DNA of 64,000 nucleotides from assembly GCA_024036415.1 (NCBI GenBank), contig JAMWET010005455.1, forward strand, positions 835,501 to 899,500, in the 5' to 3' direction. This DNA comes from Prochilodus magdalenae. Taxonomy: Eukaryota; Chordata; Actinopteri; Characiformes; Prochilodontidae. The notes under the pieces are model-generated. The model ran no database searches. It was given only the letters and a program-made list of their open reading frames with translations, and was not told the DNA's origin. Each line of letters opens with the position of its first letter. The stretch's first letter is position 1. This document shows positions 24,113-37,036 of this stretch, in pieces. The position numbers and the translations under genes were made by a program.

Positions 24113-27100
24113 AATAATAAACATTTCAGTATGCAAATTTTTAATCCTCTATATCTCCATTGTCTCAGCTAAACGGCAAGGGGGTCTCTTATGTACTTAG
24201 AGACTTGGATAATATTATTTTTCCCCTTTTCAGAAAGTGGTCTCACTGCAGAGAGCCTCTTTAACCTGTACTGTTATTTATGAGATTCTATACTATGCTG
24301 TGCATGATAAAGTGAACTTTTGTAATGTGATGGGATGATGCTTTTTATTTCTCCAATCAGACAAATAAACTGCAGAATGGTGGTCAATTGAAGAGCAAGC
24401 CAGGCAAAAAGGCACAGACAGGCAAAGCTGCTCCTAAGACCAGGTAATAGATGATAATTGTTCTTCTCAGTCTGTTTTTATATAAATAAATAATACATTT
24501 ATGTATTTGTGTACACACACATGCACACATACACCTGTGTGTATGTATATTTCATCCTGGGTTATGGCTGTGCTATTAGGAAAAAGCAAAAATCCATTGT
24601 TGGGATAACCTTGTCATTCAGTACATTCAGGTGGTCAACTGACTTCATTTTATTGCTACATAATGGTCCTGTGCCTTAATCTGACCAGGACCAGTCAAGG
24701 AAGTTTCTGTAAAATGGAGCATTTCACATCAAACCTCTCTGAATGAGTGTTGAGTGCTACGGTTGCCCTTTCATAAACATCCCCAGTCATTTTAGGACTT
24801 CTGCTTCAATATGTTGTCACTCCAGGTCCAAATGCCCGTCATCTGAGGAGCAGACTAAGAAAACTGAATGTCCATTGGAGGAGTCAGGAGACCTCGGTGC
24901 AGCTCGTCCTAAAGACCAGCCTGCGTTCCAGCAAGCTCTGGAATCTGCAGTCCAGCAATCCCTGGAATCTGCAGTCCCAAAGCAAAAGGTTAAATCTCAC
25001 GCCCTCCATTTTTCATGTCTGAGCATTTGTCTCACTGTTTCAATCATTCACTATTCCTAAAATTAATTGTTCCTTAAAGTCAGATACACTGATAATAGAA
25101 ACATCTACAGTTACTGGTTGTTACAGGTTGTAGGCCACATCAATGTATACACACAGTTGCATCAAAGAATTGTGCAGTTGGGTCAGATCAGGGGAGTTTG
25201 TCGGCAGGCCACATGTGTGAATGCTCCTGAATATTCCTGAATGCCAATCAGCCACATTTGCAGCCCTGTGAATGCAGGAATAGTCATCTTGGAATACAGT
25301 GGTAGGAAATGTGATGTTCCTCGGTAAGACGATGAGCAAAAGAAAAAACATGGTTATCCAGCAGCTCGGTATAGACACTGGGTTCAAATTTACTATCACC
25401 TCAACCAAAGAACCTATTTCCACATAATTAATCTGAGGTGTTTGGATATTCTTCTATAAGTACTATTATGAAATACATGTTTAAAAACTATTTGAAGTCT
25501 TTCTACCTTTTATTTGTAGGTATAGTCTATATTTTACTGCTCGTGCACTTTTGGCCCCCAAGACTAAAAAAAGACGCAGGTGCTCTAGGGCCTACTGCTG
25601 CAGCACTGCAGAACCTGGTGTAGCAATGTTATGTTTATGTACTGTGTCTTTACGTTGCTCTGAGTGTACATGTGAAGTCACAGGAGTCTTCCTCACCCTG
25701 TTCAGGTGCCTAAACTGATGCTTTTCCTTGTTCTCCACAGATACCAGAAGCCTTTGACATTGATAAGGAGCAGGCTGGGGACTGCTTGATGAGTCCGGAG
25801 TATGCCAAAGATATTTTTGATTACCTGAAGAACAGAGAGGTGCTTATCTGTAGTTTGAGCAGCAGTTTTGATGTTTTCTTAAAATTTGCATTAAGGTAAA
25901 ACACCTTGGTGGTTGGCTGTCTGCTACTGGGTGAAACTGGTTTATAGCACTGTGTGTTTAATTTCTCTCTACTTGGCAGGAGGAGTTTGTCCTGACTGAT
26001 TACATGCACAATCAGCCAGACTTAAATGAAGAGATGAGGGGCATCCTTGTGGACTGGATGGTGGAGGTGCAGGTAAGCTTGGCACTTTGTTCTTTCTAGG
26101 GTTGAGTACATTGTTTTTGTATATATGGATCACTCTACCGAATTGGCTCAGTTGAATTGGCCTTGAGTGATGCTGTACCTTAATTATGGTTACTTTTGTT
26201 ATACCTATTAATACCATATTGTAACTAGCAGTATCAGTAATGCCTCAGACACTTGGCCCAGTGTTTCAGTAGGGGCAGTTTTGGCTCATTTTGAGCCGAA
26301 CCCAAAAACACTAGCCAGTACATGACTAGCAAACAGCTTTGAGCAGTTGTACACACACAAGAAAAATGATAATACTTTTAATAAACCTCAAACTTTTACT
26401 GATATGCAGAAAATGAGCATTTCGGTGGTGACACTTCTTAAGGTTCCATTCACTTCAAAGCAGTGGGATCTAATTGTGGGACAGGGATGTGGCCTCACTT
26501 TGTGCTTTACAGTGTGGCTAAAATAAGACTCAGGCTATGAATTAAAGCTGTTTGTGATTCAGGAGAGACAGGAAAATGCAGTAAGTACCTTTGATGCACT
26601 CAACACTGTCTAATGGACATCAAAGGTTTGTAGGCAATAAAAACCTCTAACAGAGCATGTGCAGTGAACTCGCGTTACATGCAATAATGTTATGGATTAT
26701 TCTGGACGTTAAAGCACAGAATACAGGAACATCGGGCAGATTTTTGGAAGTGTCTACTCCTGTTTGCTGTGGCTTTTGGTGCCATCTTGTTTTACTGTGG
26801 GGGTCTTTTGTGAACAAAGAGTGGGTGTGGCTTAAAAAACAGAGCATCAGGTGCTTGTAGTGTGTATGTTTACATACGGCAACAGGCTGGCAGTCATTGG
26901 CTTGAGGTTGGGGCAGTGGTGGGCTGGAGATTGGGGACCAGCCTTATGACTGAAAGGTTGCTGGTTGAATGCCCTTAACCGACAGGACACAGCTGAAGAG
27001 CATTAAACCCCCGACTACTTCCCAGGCGCCAGAGTGAGTGTGGCTTAAACCAGAGCATGAGGTACTTGTAGTTGGTATGTTTACAAACAGACTGGAGGTG

Positions 27101-30100
27101 GGCTGCTCCCTAGGTCCAATGGATAGGACTGTCTACTGCTTATGGCAAGTGTGCTCACTGCCTTCATAGTGCATTTTCCATCCATGTGTAACAGGTAAGA
27201 TACATTGGTTTGGAACCTGAAAAGCTTGTTTCCCAGCTGAAGAGCATTCAGCATGAACATGACCTCATTTGATGAGAATAAAAGAAGGCTACAATGATGA
27301 CACCTAGTGGTTTGCTGGAGAACTGTGTTATCCAATCAGCAGTCTAAATGTGGGACCAAGCATGCATATTGGCATATTGACTACTTGTTTATTGAAATCT
27401 GGTATTGGATGACAGAACTGTCTCAGTGCTCAGTGAAATCCAGTCAGTTCTATTAAACTATTGAACCTCTGTTGTCGTTTTCTTATGTATGTGTCTCATT
27501 TCGCTTCTCGTGTGTCAACTTCTTTGTGCAGGAAAACTTTGAGCTCAATCACGAAACCCTGTATCTAGCGGTGAAGCTCACAGACCACTACCTGGCGGTC
27601 CAGGTGGTTATGAAAGAGTCCCTGCAGCTCGTCGGCTCCACGGCTATGCTCATCGCTGCCAAGTTTGAAGTAAGAGAGAGTTCTTATTCAGGTACTGTAT
27701 AGATGAAAGTTTCGGCATGTTGAATTAACATTTTCTCTTTTCTTCCTTGACTAGGAGCGGTGCCCTCCCTGTATTGATGACTTCTTGTACATTTGTGATG
27801 ATGCTTACAAGAGGCAGGAGTTCCTCGTCATGGAACGGAGCGTCTTACAAGGACTAAACTTTGACATTAACATCCCTGTGCCATACAGGTTCCTCAGGCG
27901 CTATGCAAAGGTTAGAACATTTAGAATGCCCTTTCGATGCATGTAGAAATGAAAGTAATACCTATTTACCTGTAATTTAAGTATACGACAGGTGACCACT
28001 TACTTTCCTCACAAGTACTCTATATCTGCTATTTCTGCTATATGGAAAGCTTGTATGCGGTGTACGCAAACCAATTCCAAATGTTGAGAGAGATGGAATG
28101 GAAAAAGGTCAAATTAAATTCAGTTTGACCTGCACTAAATTAAACTGAAAACAGTACAAGAAACTTAAATACATGAATATTTAATTTATGTTTTACCTGC
28201 AGCAATTTTATTTCAGATTTAACTGTGTTTTAGAAATGAATATAGGTAATAACATTTACAATACATACCTTTTGTACTGTTTTTGTTCAACTGCTGGTCA
28301 AAGTAGATTTATAAAATCACTGCTTTCTATTCCAATGTTTCTTGGAATAGTTTTTACTTGAATTATATTATTGCAGTAGAACATAAACACAAAGCCTAGA
28401 GGCCAGCATGTTATCAGCAGGTGTTACAATGTTCAGATCTCAAATGCAAAATTTACATTTATATCGTTAAAAAAATGTTATGATAAATAATAGATAACTC
28501 CCTTACATCCTCTGAAGACGCGGCTTACACCATGTTTTTGCTGAGTTCTCCTGGAGTACTCTTTCAGCTTTACACTCACAGTCATCAGGTTCATCAGCAT
28601 ACTGCATACCATTACACATTTCTGCCAGAGATGCCTTCAGTTCCTCAAAACGTACATACATACGCTGACATACCACAAGTCATGTTCATGATTCTGTAGT
28701 GGTGTTACCTCAGGGAGTTTGTGAGTTTGACACTGGTCAGCGTGCTCATGCCAAGGCGACGTAAATTATTAGAGTTTGAATGAGGCATGATGGTGGAAAG
28801 CCTTAACTGGCTCATGTTGAGCGAATGTGAAGGTCACACTATTTGTTAAAACCAGAATGCTCCTCGAACTGATTCAGGACAGCTTAGCCCTGATGGTACT
28901 GTGCCTCATATGTGTTTAGGCAAACCAGTGGAGCCAATCCATGCAATGAGAACCCCCTGCCTCCACCAGTATGGAAGTACCACCAAACTGCACTGTGCCT
29001 AGTTGACAACTGGGCTCCAGAAACCACACACTAACATTTACCATCAGCCCAAAATATTTGGGCTCATTATGACTCATTATGTCAACTTTCAATGATATAT
29101 TCCCAGTACATAGCCAACACTATGGTTCAAGGAATGTTGAAAGCCCACAAAACTTTTGAAATGAGACGTTCCATCGTCTGTCACCCACTATCATGCGTTA
29201 CTCCAACTCCAATAAATCCTGGCTCCTTGCAATGTGCACACTGGCCAGTGTTTTAGTTTACATGCTGCTGTCACATGACTTTTGGTATGTCAGTGTATAT
29301 GCAGTACAATAAAACACTGAGGGGTTTAAAATGCTGATAGACCATTTTAAATGTTGTCTATGCAGCAAACACAGTACAAAATATGAAGCAACTCATGATG
29401 GCTAAAAAGGTCTGTATGTATGTATGTATGTATGTATGTATGTATGTATGTATGTATGTATGTATGTATGTATGTATGTATGTATGTATGTATGTATGTA
29501 TGTATGTCCTATAGATTCTAAATTTACAGTGTACAGTAAATCTAGGCTGCTGGACATTCGCTTACTTGGCTAGTGTTATAACTAACCAGAAGCATGTTTT
29601 AATTTACAAATGCATGTCATGATCACATGTTGTCACCAAAACCCGCAGGTAGCCCATGCTAGTATGGAGACACTAACGCTAGCACGTTATGTGTGTGAGC
29701 TCAGCCTGCTGGAGCTGGAGCTGGTGCCTGAGAGACCTTCACGTCTTGCTTCTGCCTGCTTGCTACTTGCACTCATCACTAAAGGCCTGGGAGGATGGGT
29801 GAGAAACACACAAACACACCGATCGATACACATCGTAGAGTTTGTATTGTCCTTGTAATTGGAGGTGGATGGAGCTGGGTAAATCCATATGCAAGTAAAA
29901 TGATTGATACTTCAGTGATCTCATGCCCTGGTAAAAATATGGTTGTTCAAGGGATCTTTAGCAAAGACCAAGGATCTCATTCACCAGCCATTTTCAGAAA
30001 CCTACTTAAGCAGTTTTGGTGAAGACCCTGATGTTCACCGTTGTTTACGTATTTTGGATTTGTTCATAAGTAAGAACAGAACTGGAACAGGGCACAACGG

Positions 30101-31377
30101 TGCCAACAGCTGTGCAGTTTAAGAACACGCCATGAAATCTAATGTAGACTTTTTCTAGAACCTTTCTTCTCCTATTCTTTTTCTTCTCCTATGGTAGTCT
30201 TCTATCTAACTGTTACTAATAGTTCATATTCAACATTGCCTGTAATTATAAACTCTGATCCTTTATGTGTTTGTGTTCTTAGCTCTGTGGGAGTTGCTCC
30301 TTGCCACTGTGCCCCTCACTTGGAGGCTTGAACCTGGATTCTCTGTAAAGCTGCTTTGTGACAATATCTGTAGTACCATGAGCTTTCAAAGACCCATGTG
30401 CCTGCTTACATGGTTTTTTGAATGGTAATATCGCTTTTCAGATGGAGTATGATGGAGTACGTGTTGTGCATATGGAACTATATAGAACATTTTAATAATA
30501 TGCTATTGCCATGGTGTTAGGTTTATAATAATGGTAGCAAAATAATGAAATGCTATGTAGAACAGTATATCTAGGTCTCAATATAGAACCACTGCCTTTG
30601 TTTAGAACTCTTTTAAAGAACCATCTTTCAGAGTGTAGCATAAGTAAATGTAAAAGTACCTTTCCGAAAATAAAAAGTAAAACTAAGGGCAGAACATTTA
30701 TTAAAGTGTAACTTGTAGAATTTCAGCAAACGTCCAAGAACCTCTATCAGCATCGCAGCTGCCCCTGGTTAGGCTGTATTGTTCACTATTTCCAGCACTT
30801 CAGGTTAATAAATGGTGAATCTCAGAACTCAGCAATGTAGCATAAAGAAATTGGGCACAACGTGTGGTAGGTAAATGCTGGGGCTTACAGTTATAATATA
30901 TTATATATACATATAATGGGAGCCCCAGTAGAAAGAATGTCACTCAGGAGAATTCTGAACTGGGTTTTCAGGTTTCGGGGTATTTCTATCCACCTCTGAC
31001 TACAAGGCTGTAAAATAGTAGCAAAGCCAAAGACACTCTAGCTGTTGGTGGGCTCATGATGGTGGGTGCTTTGTCTCTCCTGCAGACTGAATCTCTTCAG
31101 TACCACAGTGGCTATTCGCTGAATGGCCTGAGCCCTCTGGTGAGGAGGCTGTATGCAATGATGGCGAGTCCATCCGATGAGAAACTCAAAGCTGTGGAAA
31201 ATAAGTACTCTCACAAGTAAGTAAGCTAATGCACCATGGCACAGTCAGATACTGTACTTCAGCTCAGTGTGTTTCATGTGTTGTCTTGTTGTTGTGTTTT
31301 GCAGGGTGTTTTTCGAAGTGGCCAAAATTCCCCTGGTACATATCGAGACATTAGAAGATGCTCTGTCTGAACAGTGA
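23304..31377 (+). CDS. ccnb3: G2/mitotic-specific cyclin B3, 11 coding exons
   Basis: Coding exons: 23304-23378, 23592-23675, 24361-24443, 24826-24988, 25741-25839, 25980-26072, 27532-27669, 27755-27910, 29649-29798, 31086-31216, 31305-31377. They total 1,245 nt and 414 residues, all GT-AG and in frame. The N terminus is Lys-rich with a destruction-box-like RSAFVDLTN at 45-53, the cyclin B3 variant in which Phe replaces Leu; Val stands where other B3 proteins often have Gly or Glu. A duplicated LESAV segment lies at 118-131. The cyclin N box spans about 160-290 (MRGILVDWMVEVQ at 187-199, KFEERCPPCIDDFLYICDD around 243-261) and the C-terminal fold about 292-408 (KYSHKVFFE). Cyclin B3 partners CDK1 and promotes anaphase in mitosis and female meiosis, then is destroyed by APC/C. 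Mammalian CCNB3 is far longer through a giant exon; this compact form is usual in fish. The start codon context is good (G at -3 and +4). Confidence 0.97.
23933..24111. repeat. (ATT)n and (TTG)n microsatellites in ccnb3 intron 2
   Basis: ATT runs at about 23,936-23,984 and 24,081-24,111 flank a TTG run at about 24,052-24,075. Confidence 0.95.
25121..25435. repeat. Interspersed repeat fragment (GTAGGCCACATCAA family)
   Basis: Shares GTAGGCCACATCAA and GTGCAGTTGGGTCA with 57.2 kb, and in reverse orientation with 49.7-49.87 kb. Unclassified; lies in ccnb3 intron 4. Confidence 0.45.
28663..29295. mobile_element. 633-bp TA-flanked MITE with 22-24 bp terminal inverted repeats
   Basis: Left end CGCTGACATACCACAAGTCA and the complement of the right end CACTGACATACCAAAAGTCA differ at two positions, and TA flanks both ends (28661-28662, 29296-29297). 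No transposase ORF is seen. It lies in ccnb3 intron 8; a Tc1/mariner MITE is likely. Confidence 0.75.
29414..29507. repeat. (TATG)n microsatellite, about 23 units
   Basis: A pure tetranucleotide run in ccnb3 intron 8, about 140 bp upstream of exon 9. Confidence 0.97.
30270..30375. repeat. Dispersed fish repeat fragment
   Basis: Contains TGTAAAGCTGCTTTGTGACA, a tail motif seen many times in cypriniform and characiform genomes. Recognised from memory only. Confidence 0.3.
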
Positions 31378-31860
31378 ATCAGCTGATTTCCCCCGAGGGC
31401 TGTAAATACGTGTTTGTTACACTGTAAATGTTATTTATTATTTTGTATGCAGTGAAAATATTTAAAATGTGTTTTGTAGTTTTATGCTAGGTTTAAAAAT
31501 GAATCATTTTAACTAAATTTTAGGTCTAGCTTGGTTCCTGTTGGTCGTCGGTTGTTTAATAATGACACTGATTACAGTACTTTTGAGATTATGTTGTATG
31601 AACATTTGAATCAAGAAGTATATGTTGGTATATATGTTGGTATATGTTCTCTTAATCTAATAATGTTTACAGATGTTAGCAAATCTCTGTTACAGATGTT
31701 TATGTTTAAATATTTTTATGTTTAAAAAATGTATACACCATTTAATTTCCATAAGAAATGTTTCACTCCTCTTTATGGTAGATTTTGAGATTATGTGACG
31801 ATGGAAAAAAGGCTATTTTAATGGCTTGTTTTGAGAAATAAAGACTGTCCCCTATGACTT
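31378..31860 (+). other. ccnb3 3' UTR with poly(A) signal
   Basis: AT-rich sequence follows the ccnb3 stop codon. A canonical AATAAA lies at 31837-31842, so cleavage is expected near 31,855-31,865. ATTTA-type motifs occur at about 31,430-31,465, compatible with an unstable mRNA, though that is inference. Confidence 0.7.
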
Positions 31861-32227
31861 GCTTTAATCTTTCTCAAGGTGTTTCTTTTAACATCTGCAG
31901 CAATCATGAAGATACCTTCCTGCAGCCACAAGTGGGCAGTGTTTCCTATACCTAGATGCAGCTCCAAGAGGGCTTAGCAAAAGAACACAGAAACCTTCTT
32001 CACTGTTCCAGTAATTAAAGTTATAAAGAGAATTTATTCCATTTCTAGTGGTCGGTTCATTATGAAATTTGCCCATAACATACATGCCAGCTGTTTACAT
32101 CAAGTGATGTTCCAACCCACCTCTAAAAGAAATTTCAGCTTATTTGTGAACGGCTGTTTTTTTTTTTTTTTTTTTTGGGGGGATAATTTGAGATAATTGC
32201 TTATTATTATAATGATAATTGCAAAGA

Positions 32228-32595
32228 AGTGGCTTGTTCGCTTGAGGTGACGGTAAACTTAAATGAAAGTGTCTATGTTGAGCTACTAGACAGCCAGGTT
32301 TTGAATCTTGCTCATCATCTTACAGAGGAAAATAACATTCCTATTTCTTCACAGTGGGTGCTGGAGCCTGTCCCAGCACTCATTGAGTGGAAGGCAGGAA
32401 ACACCCTAGACCAGTCGTCAGTCCATTGCAGGGCAGATACACAGATGTATTTACATACATGCACACTCGCACCTGGTGGGGCAGTTTCGCATCTCCAGTT
32501 CACATGACCGCATGGCTTTGGACTGTGGGAGTTAATGCACACAGACTTGGTGTAGATCACACAAACTCCAAACAAAAAGGACCCTGGATGCCAAG
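32228..32595. repeat. Dispersed fish repeat (GGTGCTGGAGCC...GACTGTGGGA type)
   Basis: The block with GTGCTGGAGCCTGTCCCAGC, CAGTCCATTGCAGGGC and TTTGGACTGTGGGAG is a decayed copy of a repeat very common in teleosts. A shared upstream part (CAGTGCCTACACTGAGCTA-like) also occurs at about 49.53-49.6 kb. Confidence 0.5.
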
Positions 32596-32815
32596 CAGCA
32601 TTGTACAGTATTTAAAGTAGCAGGAGATTTAAGGTAATACATGGATTTATAAAGATGGAAGTGAATTTAAGGGTATATTGGATTTAAGGTAGCAGTAAAC
32701 TTCAGGTGGCAGTGAATTTAAATCAGCAGTGAATATAAGGCAGCACTGTGCTGTATTTAATGAAGCAGGACATTTAAGGAAGTTATCAGCAAATTTAAGA
32801 TGCCATTGGTAATGT
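32596..32815. repeat. Degenerate short tandem repeat around GCAGTGAATTTAAGG
   Basis: About ten imperfect units of roughly 20 bp (GCAG(T/G)(G/A)AATTTAAG variants). Confidence 0.5.
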
Positions 32816-33070
32816 CAGAACAGGCCACTCAGTCCCACATGCTCTTCTCTCTCTCTCCCTCTCTCTCCCTCTCTCTCAGTACTCTCACTTCTGTTATACA
32901 CACACACACACACACACTCTCAGCTCCTTTCAAGCGTATGTGTTTATTTCATAAAATGCAAATCTAGTTTATAACCTGCTTTATTTTGATGAAGAATATT
33001 TCTAGTTCAGAAAGGTTCACATGTTGTCTTTCCTGTCTCTCCTTCATGTTAATGGTTCAATCATAGATTC

Positions 33071-33405
33071 TCAGTAATATCCCAGAGGCTGTGAAGGCGG
33101 TTTCAAAACCTTAGCATCTGGTTTCTGAAAGTAATTCAGAGCTGATGCTGATGGATGTTTAGATATCTGTAATATAAAATCTCTCATCTTCAGTTTCATC
33201 AGTGTCTGTAAGACATTCCGGGATTTGTTGATATGTAGTAGAATCTGCATATTTGTGTCGCTGCTGCAATGGGATTCCAAAGCAGAGCACATCCACCCCA
33301 GTGCTAACACTTGGCGAAGAATATCTTCTTGTTAAAGCTTCTCTTCTTCTTTCTCCAGTTTTTGTTTTTTAATGAGATGCCCCTGGCTTATGTGAGTGTT
33401 GTGTG
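33071..33405 (-). pseudogene. Unrecognised coding-like ORF with one internal stop
   Basis: The minus strand reads IKKQKLEKEEEKL, a stop, QEDILRQVLALGWMCSALES, and continues to ...KVLKPPSQPLGYY and a stop. The charged, coiled-coil-like start and even composition look like real protein, unlike neighbouring random ORFs. I do not recognise the family. It may be a decayed exon or retrocopy; no convincing splice sites were found. Confidence 0.3.
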
Positions 33406-33853
33406 TACCTCAGATCCTGGCATTTGTGATGAGATCACAGATTACTTTCTGATAAGCTCACAGATGAGTGGATATTGTTTATCCAACACTGCACAGCGAG
33501 CTAGCACGTTGCACTCCCAATGCTAGACTAATCTTCCTGCTGGTTCTTGAGAATGATGTGGGGTTTTGTTTTGCATACCTGATCAGTCCATGAGCAGATT
33601 TTCTTGGTCATGCATATCTTGTATTGCATTCCATTTTCAACAGCATGTAATATTTATCATACTTTGTAGGAGTCTGTTATCTTTAGGTTTAGGTCCTCAG
33701 TCAGCTATTTAGATGAGGCCATTAGATTGAGCGTAACCCAACACCCTAAAAAGTTAGAGTTCTCATTAATTACAGATCATTTAGTAATATCTGGGATTGT
33801 CACTGCAATCTTCAACTTGGATTAAGCCCTAATGAGTGGAAAGAAACTCAATA

Positions 33854-34653
33854 CACTTTACTAAATGTCAAAAGTAGAGTAGCACCCAGGAAGAAGTGTG
33901 GGGTTGCAGTGCCATAGGGTAGTAAGATAAAGGTTACCAAGAACAATAAATGATGAACAGGGTGATACGGGGAATATTAATTGAGCTACACCTACAGAAG
34001 TAGTGTCTCTTAGTATGGTGTGAAACATCCTAGATGTCTCAGCATGGAGTTGTAGAGGTTCCTAATGGTGTCCTGTGATAATCCATCCGATGCAGCTTGA
34101 ATATTCTCACACAGCTCCTGCAGACTTTGCAGTAGGGGTGGAGGTGGAGTGTCACCAGGCCTTCTTGTCATGTGACTTGTGACAACAAACTGTTCAAACT
34201 GCCGACCACAGTGTCTCCACATATGAATATGTTGGTCGTCTCCACCAAGACAAAAGCAGGACTTGTCACTGAAGATGACCTGCTGCCATTCTGAGTCACT
34301 CCATGACAGTCTGGCATGACACTATTGCAGTCTTTGGTGACGTTGATGTGGTGTTAATGGTAGCTGTGGTAACAGTGCATGTAGCCCTGCGTTGTGCAGC
34401 CGTGTGCCAATGTTGTGGCCCTGACAGGATGACTCGTGCATGGTATCATGGCTCGCTGAATATCCATAACTGTGACTGTTGGGTCAGTGAGGTACATTGA
34501 TAAGGCTTGTCACACATTACATGTGCAAACGAGTGTGAAACTTGAATCATTTCCACGTCCCACAACTTCAAACCTAAGCACCAGGTTTCATTCCTGTGGG
34601 TAGATTCCTTCTGGGTGCAGCTATTTGTGCAACTATTCTTTTGATGTCGAGTG
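33854..34653 (-). mobile_element. Tc1/mariner-type element, copy I
   Basis: The right end (TTCTGGGTGCAGCTATTTGT) is followed by TA. The minus strand shows MWRHCGRQFEQFVVTSHMTR, then directly LQELCENIQAASDGLSQDTI and RNLYNSM: the catalytic middle of the transposase between these blocks is missing. Confidence 0.75.
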
Positions 34654-35269
34654 TACAGCAACTCCACCTGACTTGTTTCTCTCAGGAGGCTATCTGGAAT
34701 CATCATCAAGCAGATCTGGTGGCCTAAAGAGGAGAAGATCTGAAAATGCTTCTATTAAGCTTTTATATCAGAAGGTGAAGGAACAATGAGAATGTATTGC
34801 GAATGGCTTTGTCAATGATGAGTGGTGTTGAGGTCAGCTTATTTCGACTCTCTCTCTGAGTATGAGTGCGCTGAAATATGCATCTAATTTATGTGTGGGC
34901 GCTTGGAGCACAGCCCTGAGCGAGAACAGATGCAGGGCTTCCAAAATATCAGAATGCAGGACTCGCTCATAAATACACTATTCACATTTCAGACCTGTCA
35001 TATTCAAATTAAGTGAGCAGAAAAAACAAAAAAGCCCTGAGAATCTAGAGCTGACCAGCTCATTTAACCAGCTGAAACTCTCATTGCTTTGACTATGTAG
35101 AATCACTTGAGGATTCATCCATGTAGCCATGCTGTGATATTTGAAAGTTGAACCTTTTATCTTATTCTACATAATTTTAAGCCTTAATATGATCAGATTT
35201 ACTATTAACACATAACAAGAAATACAGAGAACCCCATTAAGCAAATAACAAAAAAGGTTTATACACAGG

Positions 35270-35870
35270 CATAGCAAATATTATGACCACCAACCTAATA
35301 GTGGGAATACAGAAGGTATCTGAAGGCACTCATGCCCAGCAGAGCACTGAGGTCACTCAGATTGTGCAGTTGTGGTTCAGCACAGTGAACTCGGATTGAG
35401 TTCAAGTTAGCAGGCCTGGGAAGGAGACTGGGAAGTGATCTTTATGCTCCTGAAAGCACTCCTGCATGGTAAACCTTGGATAACATCAGCACCTTAACCA
35501 TGCATCTGCTTCACAGGCCCAGTGTTGGCTTAATGGTGATCCCTGACCCGGGGGGCATCACTGTTATACTGTTGGGTGGCACTCAATGTGTGAAAAGTCC
35601 ATTTTCAGTATACGAACATCCCACAAATCTCTGAGATGCTACCCCGAGATGCTACCACCCTTCACCTGGTCCCCTTTTACCGTGTGCTGTTGCACATCAG
35701 TCACATCGTGTCCTTTACCCATGATGATCATTTTGCATTCTGCTACAACTGACTGGTGTGCTCGCTTATTTATACATGCAGCAGACTCTGTCGTGTGGCG
35801 TCTGTGATCTCCCAAACAAAATTCATTCCACACCAAGGGTGACCATACTTTCCTGATATGACTGTATAGG
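35270..35870. repeat. Probable dispersed repeat remnant
   Basis: It opens with ATTATGACCACCAACCTAAT, a motif I recall as a repeat terminus in fish. The remainder is decayed with no ORF of substance. Confidence 0.3.
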
Positions 35871-36403
35871 TCTTTATTTATTTATTGAACTTGAGTAATT
35901 GAACATTGAATGTTTTTATTGGGAAAGTTTGCAAACCTCTGCTTTTAGGAGCAGTGTGACCCCCGTGATCATCAATGACTTCAACCACATGGTTCCTATA
36001 ACTATTGATCAGCCCTGCATGTTGACTTGGAGGATTCCTGGCTCATTCATTCCTTGTTGCAGCACTGCTTCAGCTTGTCATGTTGGTGGGCTTTCTCACA
36101 TGAATAGCACACCTCAGGTTCTATCTCAGCTTTCTGTTCTGTTAAGGTCTGGATTTTGATCCAGTTCTCAGTTTTTGCCACACATAACTTCACCTGTTTA
36201 GCTATTAGCATTGTTATTTGCCTTATCCATCCACATAGCATTATTGTTCGTCTTCTGGCTCACAAAGGTGGTCTTTCGGAAACCTTAAACAGGCTGAAAT
36301 ACTATTCCTGGATGGTGGATGCTTTCGCCATGCTATGATTCCATACACATCGGTCTCTCTATCATCATTCTTGGTAACCATTTTTACTAGGTTATAGCTT
36401 TTA

Positions 36404-36962
36404 GAACTATGTCTCTCTCTTCCTGTCTCTCTCTGTCTCTCGCTTTTACTATCTGACTTTCAGTCTTTCTGTCCCCGTCTATGTCGTAATCTCGCTTTCT
36501 GTTTTTCTCTTTTGTCTATATTTCCCTGTGTCCGTCTCTTGCTATCCTGCTTTCTGTCTCTCTCTCTGTCTCCCTGTCTCTCTCTTTCTCTGTCACTTTC
36601 CGTCTTTCTTTTTTTCCCTCGCTATTTCTCTTTCCTTCTCTCAGTCTCCTCCTGTCTCTACCTTTCTTTTTGTGCGTCTCTCTCTTTCTCTTTCCCTGTC
36701 TCTCTCTCTCTTCCTGCCTCTGCCTGTTTTTCCCAGTCTCTATCTCTCCCTGTCTCCTTCGCTATCTTTCTTTGTCTATCCCTCTCACTATCTCTCTTTT
36801 GCTTACTGTGTCCCTCTCTGTCTATTTCTCTCCTCTTTCTCTCTCAGTCTCTTACTATCTTTCTCTGTCTCATGGTTAGTCTGTCTGTTTCTCTGTCTCT
36901 CTCCTCTCTCGCCCCCTCCCTCACTCCCTCCCCCTTTCTCTCTTTCTCTCTATCGCTCTGTA
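36404..36962. repeat. About 560-bp CT-rich (polypyrimidine) low-complexity tract
   Basis: Imperfect TCTCTG/TCTCTT repeats on the plus strand. The open frames across it (up to 203 codons of Ser/Leu/Pro/Phe) are artefacts of composition. Confidence 0.95.
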
Positions 36963-37036
36963 GTTGTCCGTACCTTAGACGGGCACCGCTGTCAGCAGAT
37001 CCCACTGAAGGCTAAGAGGAAGTCTCTGTTCTTTCA

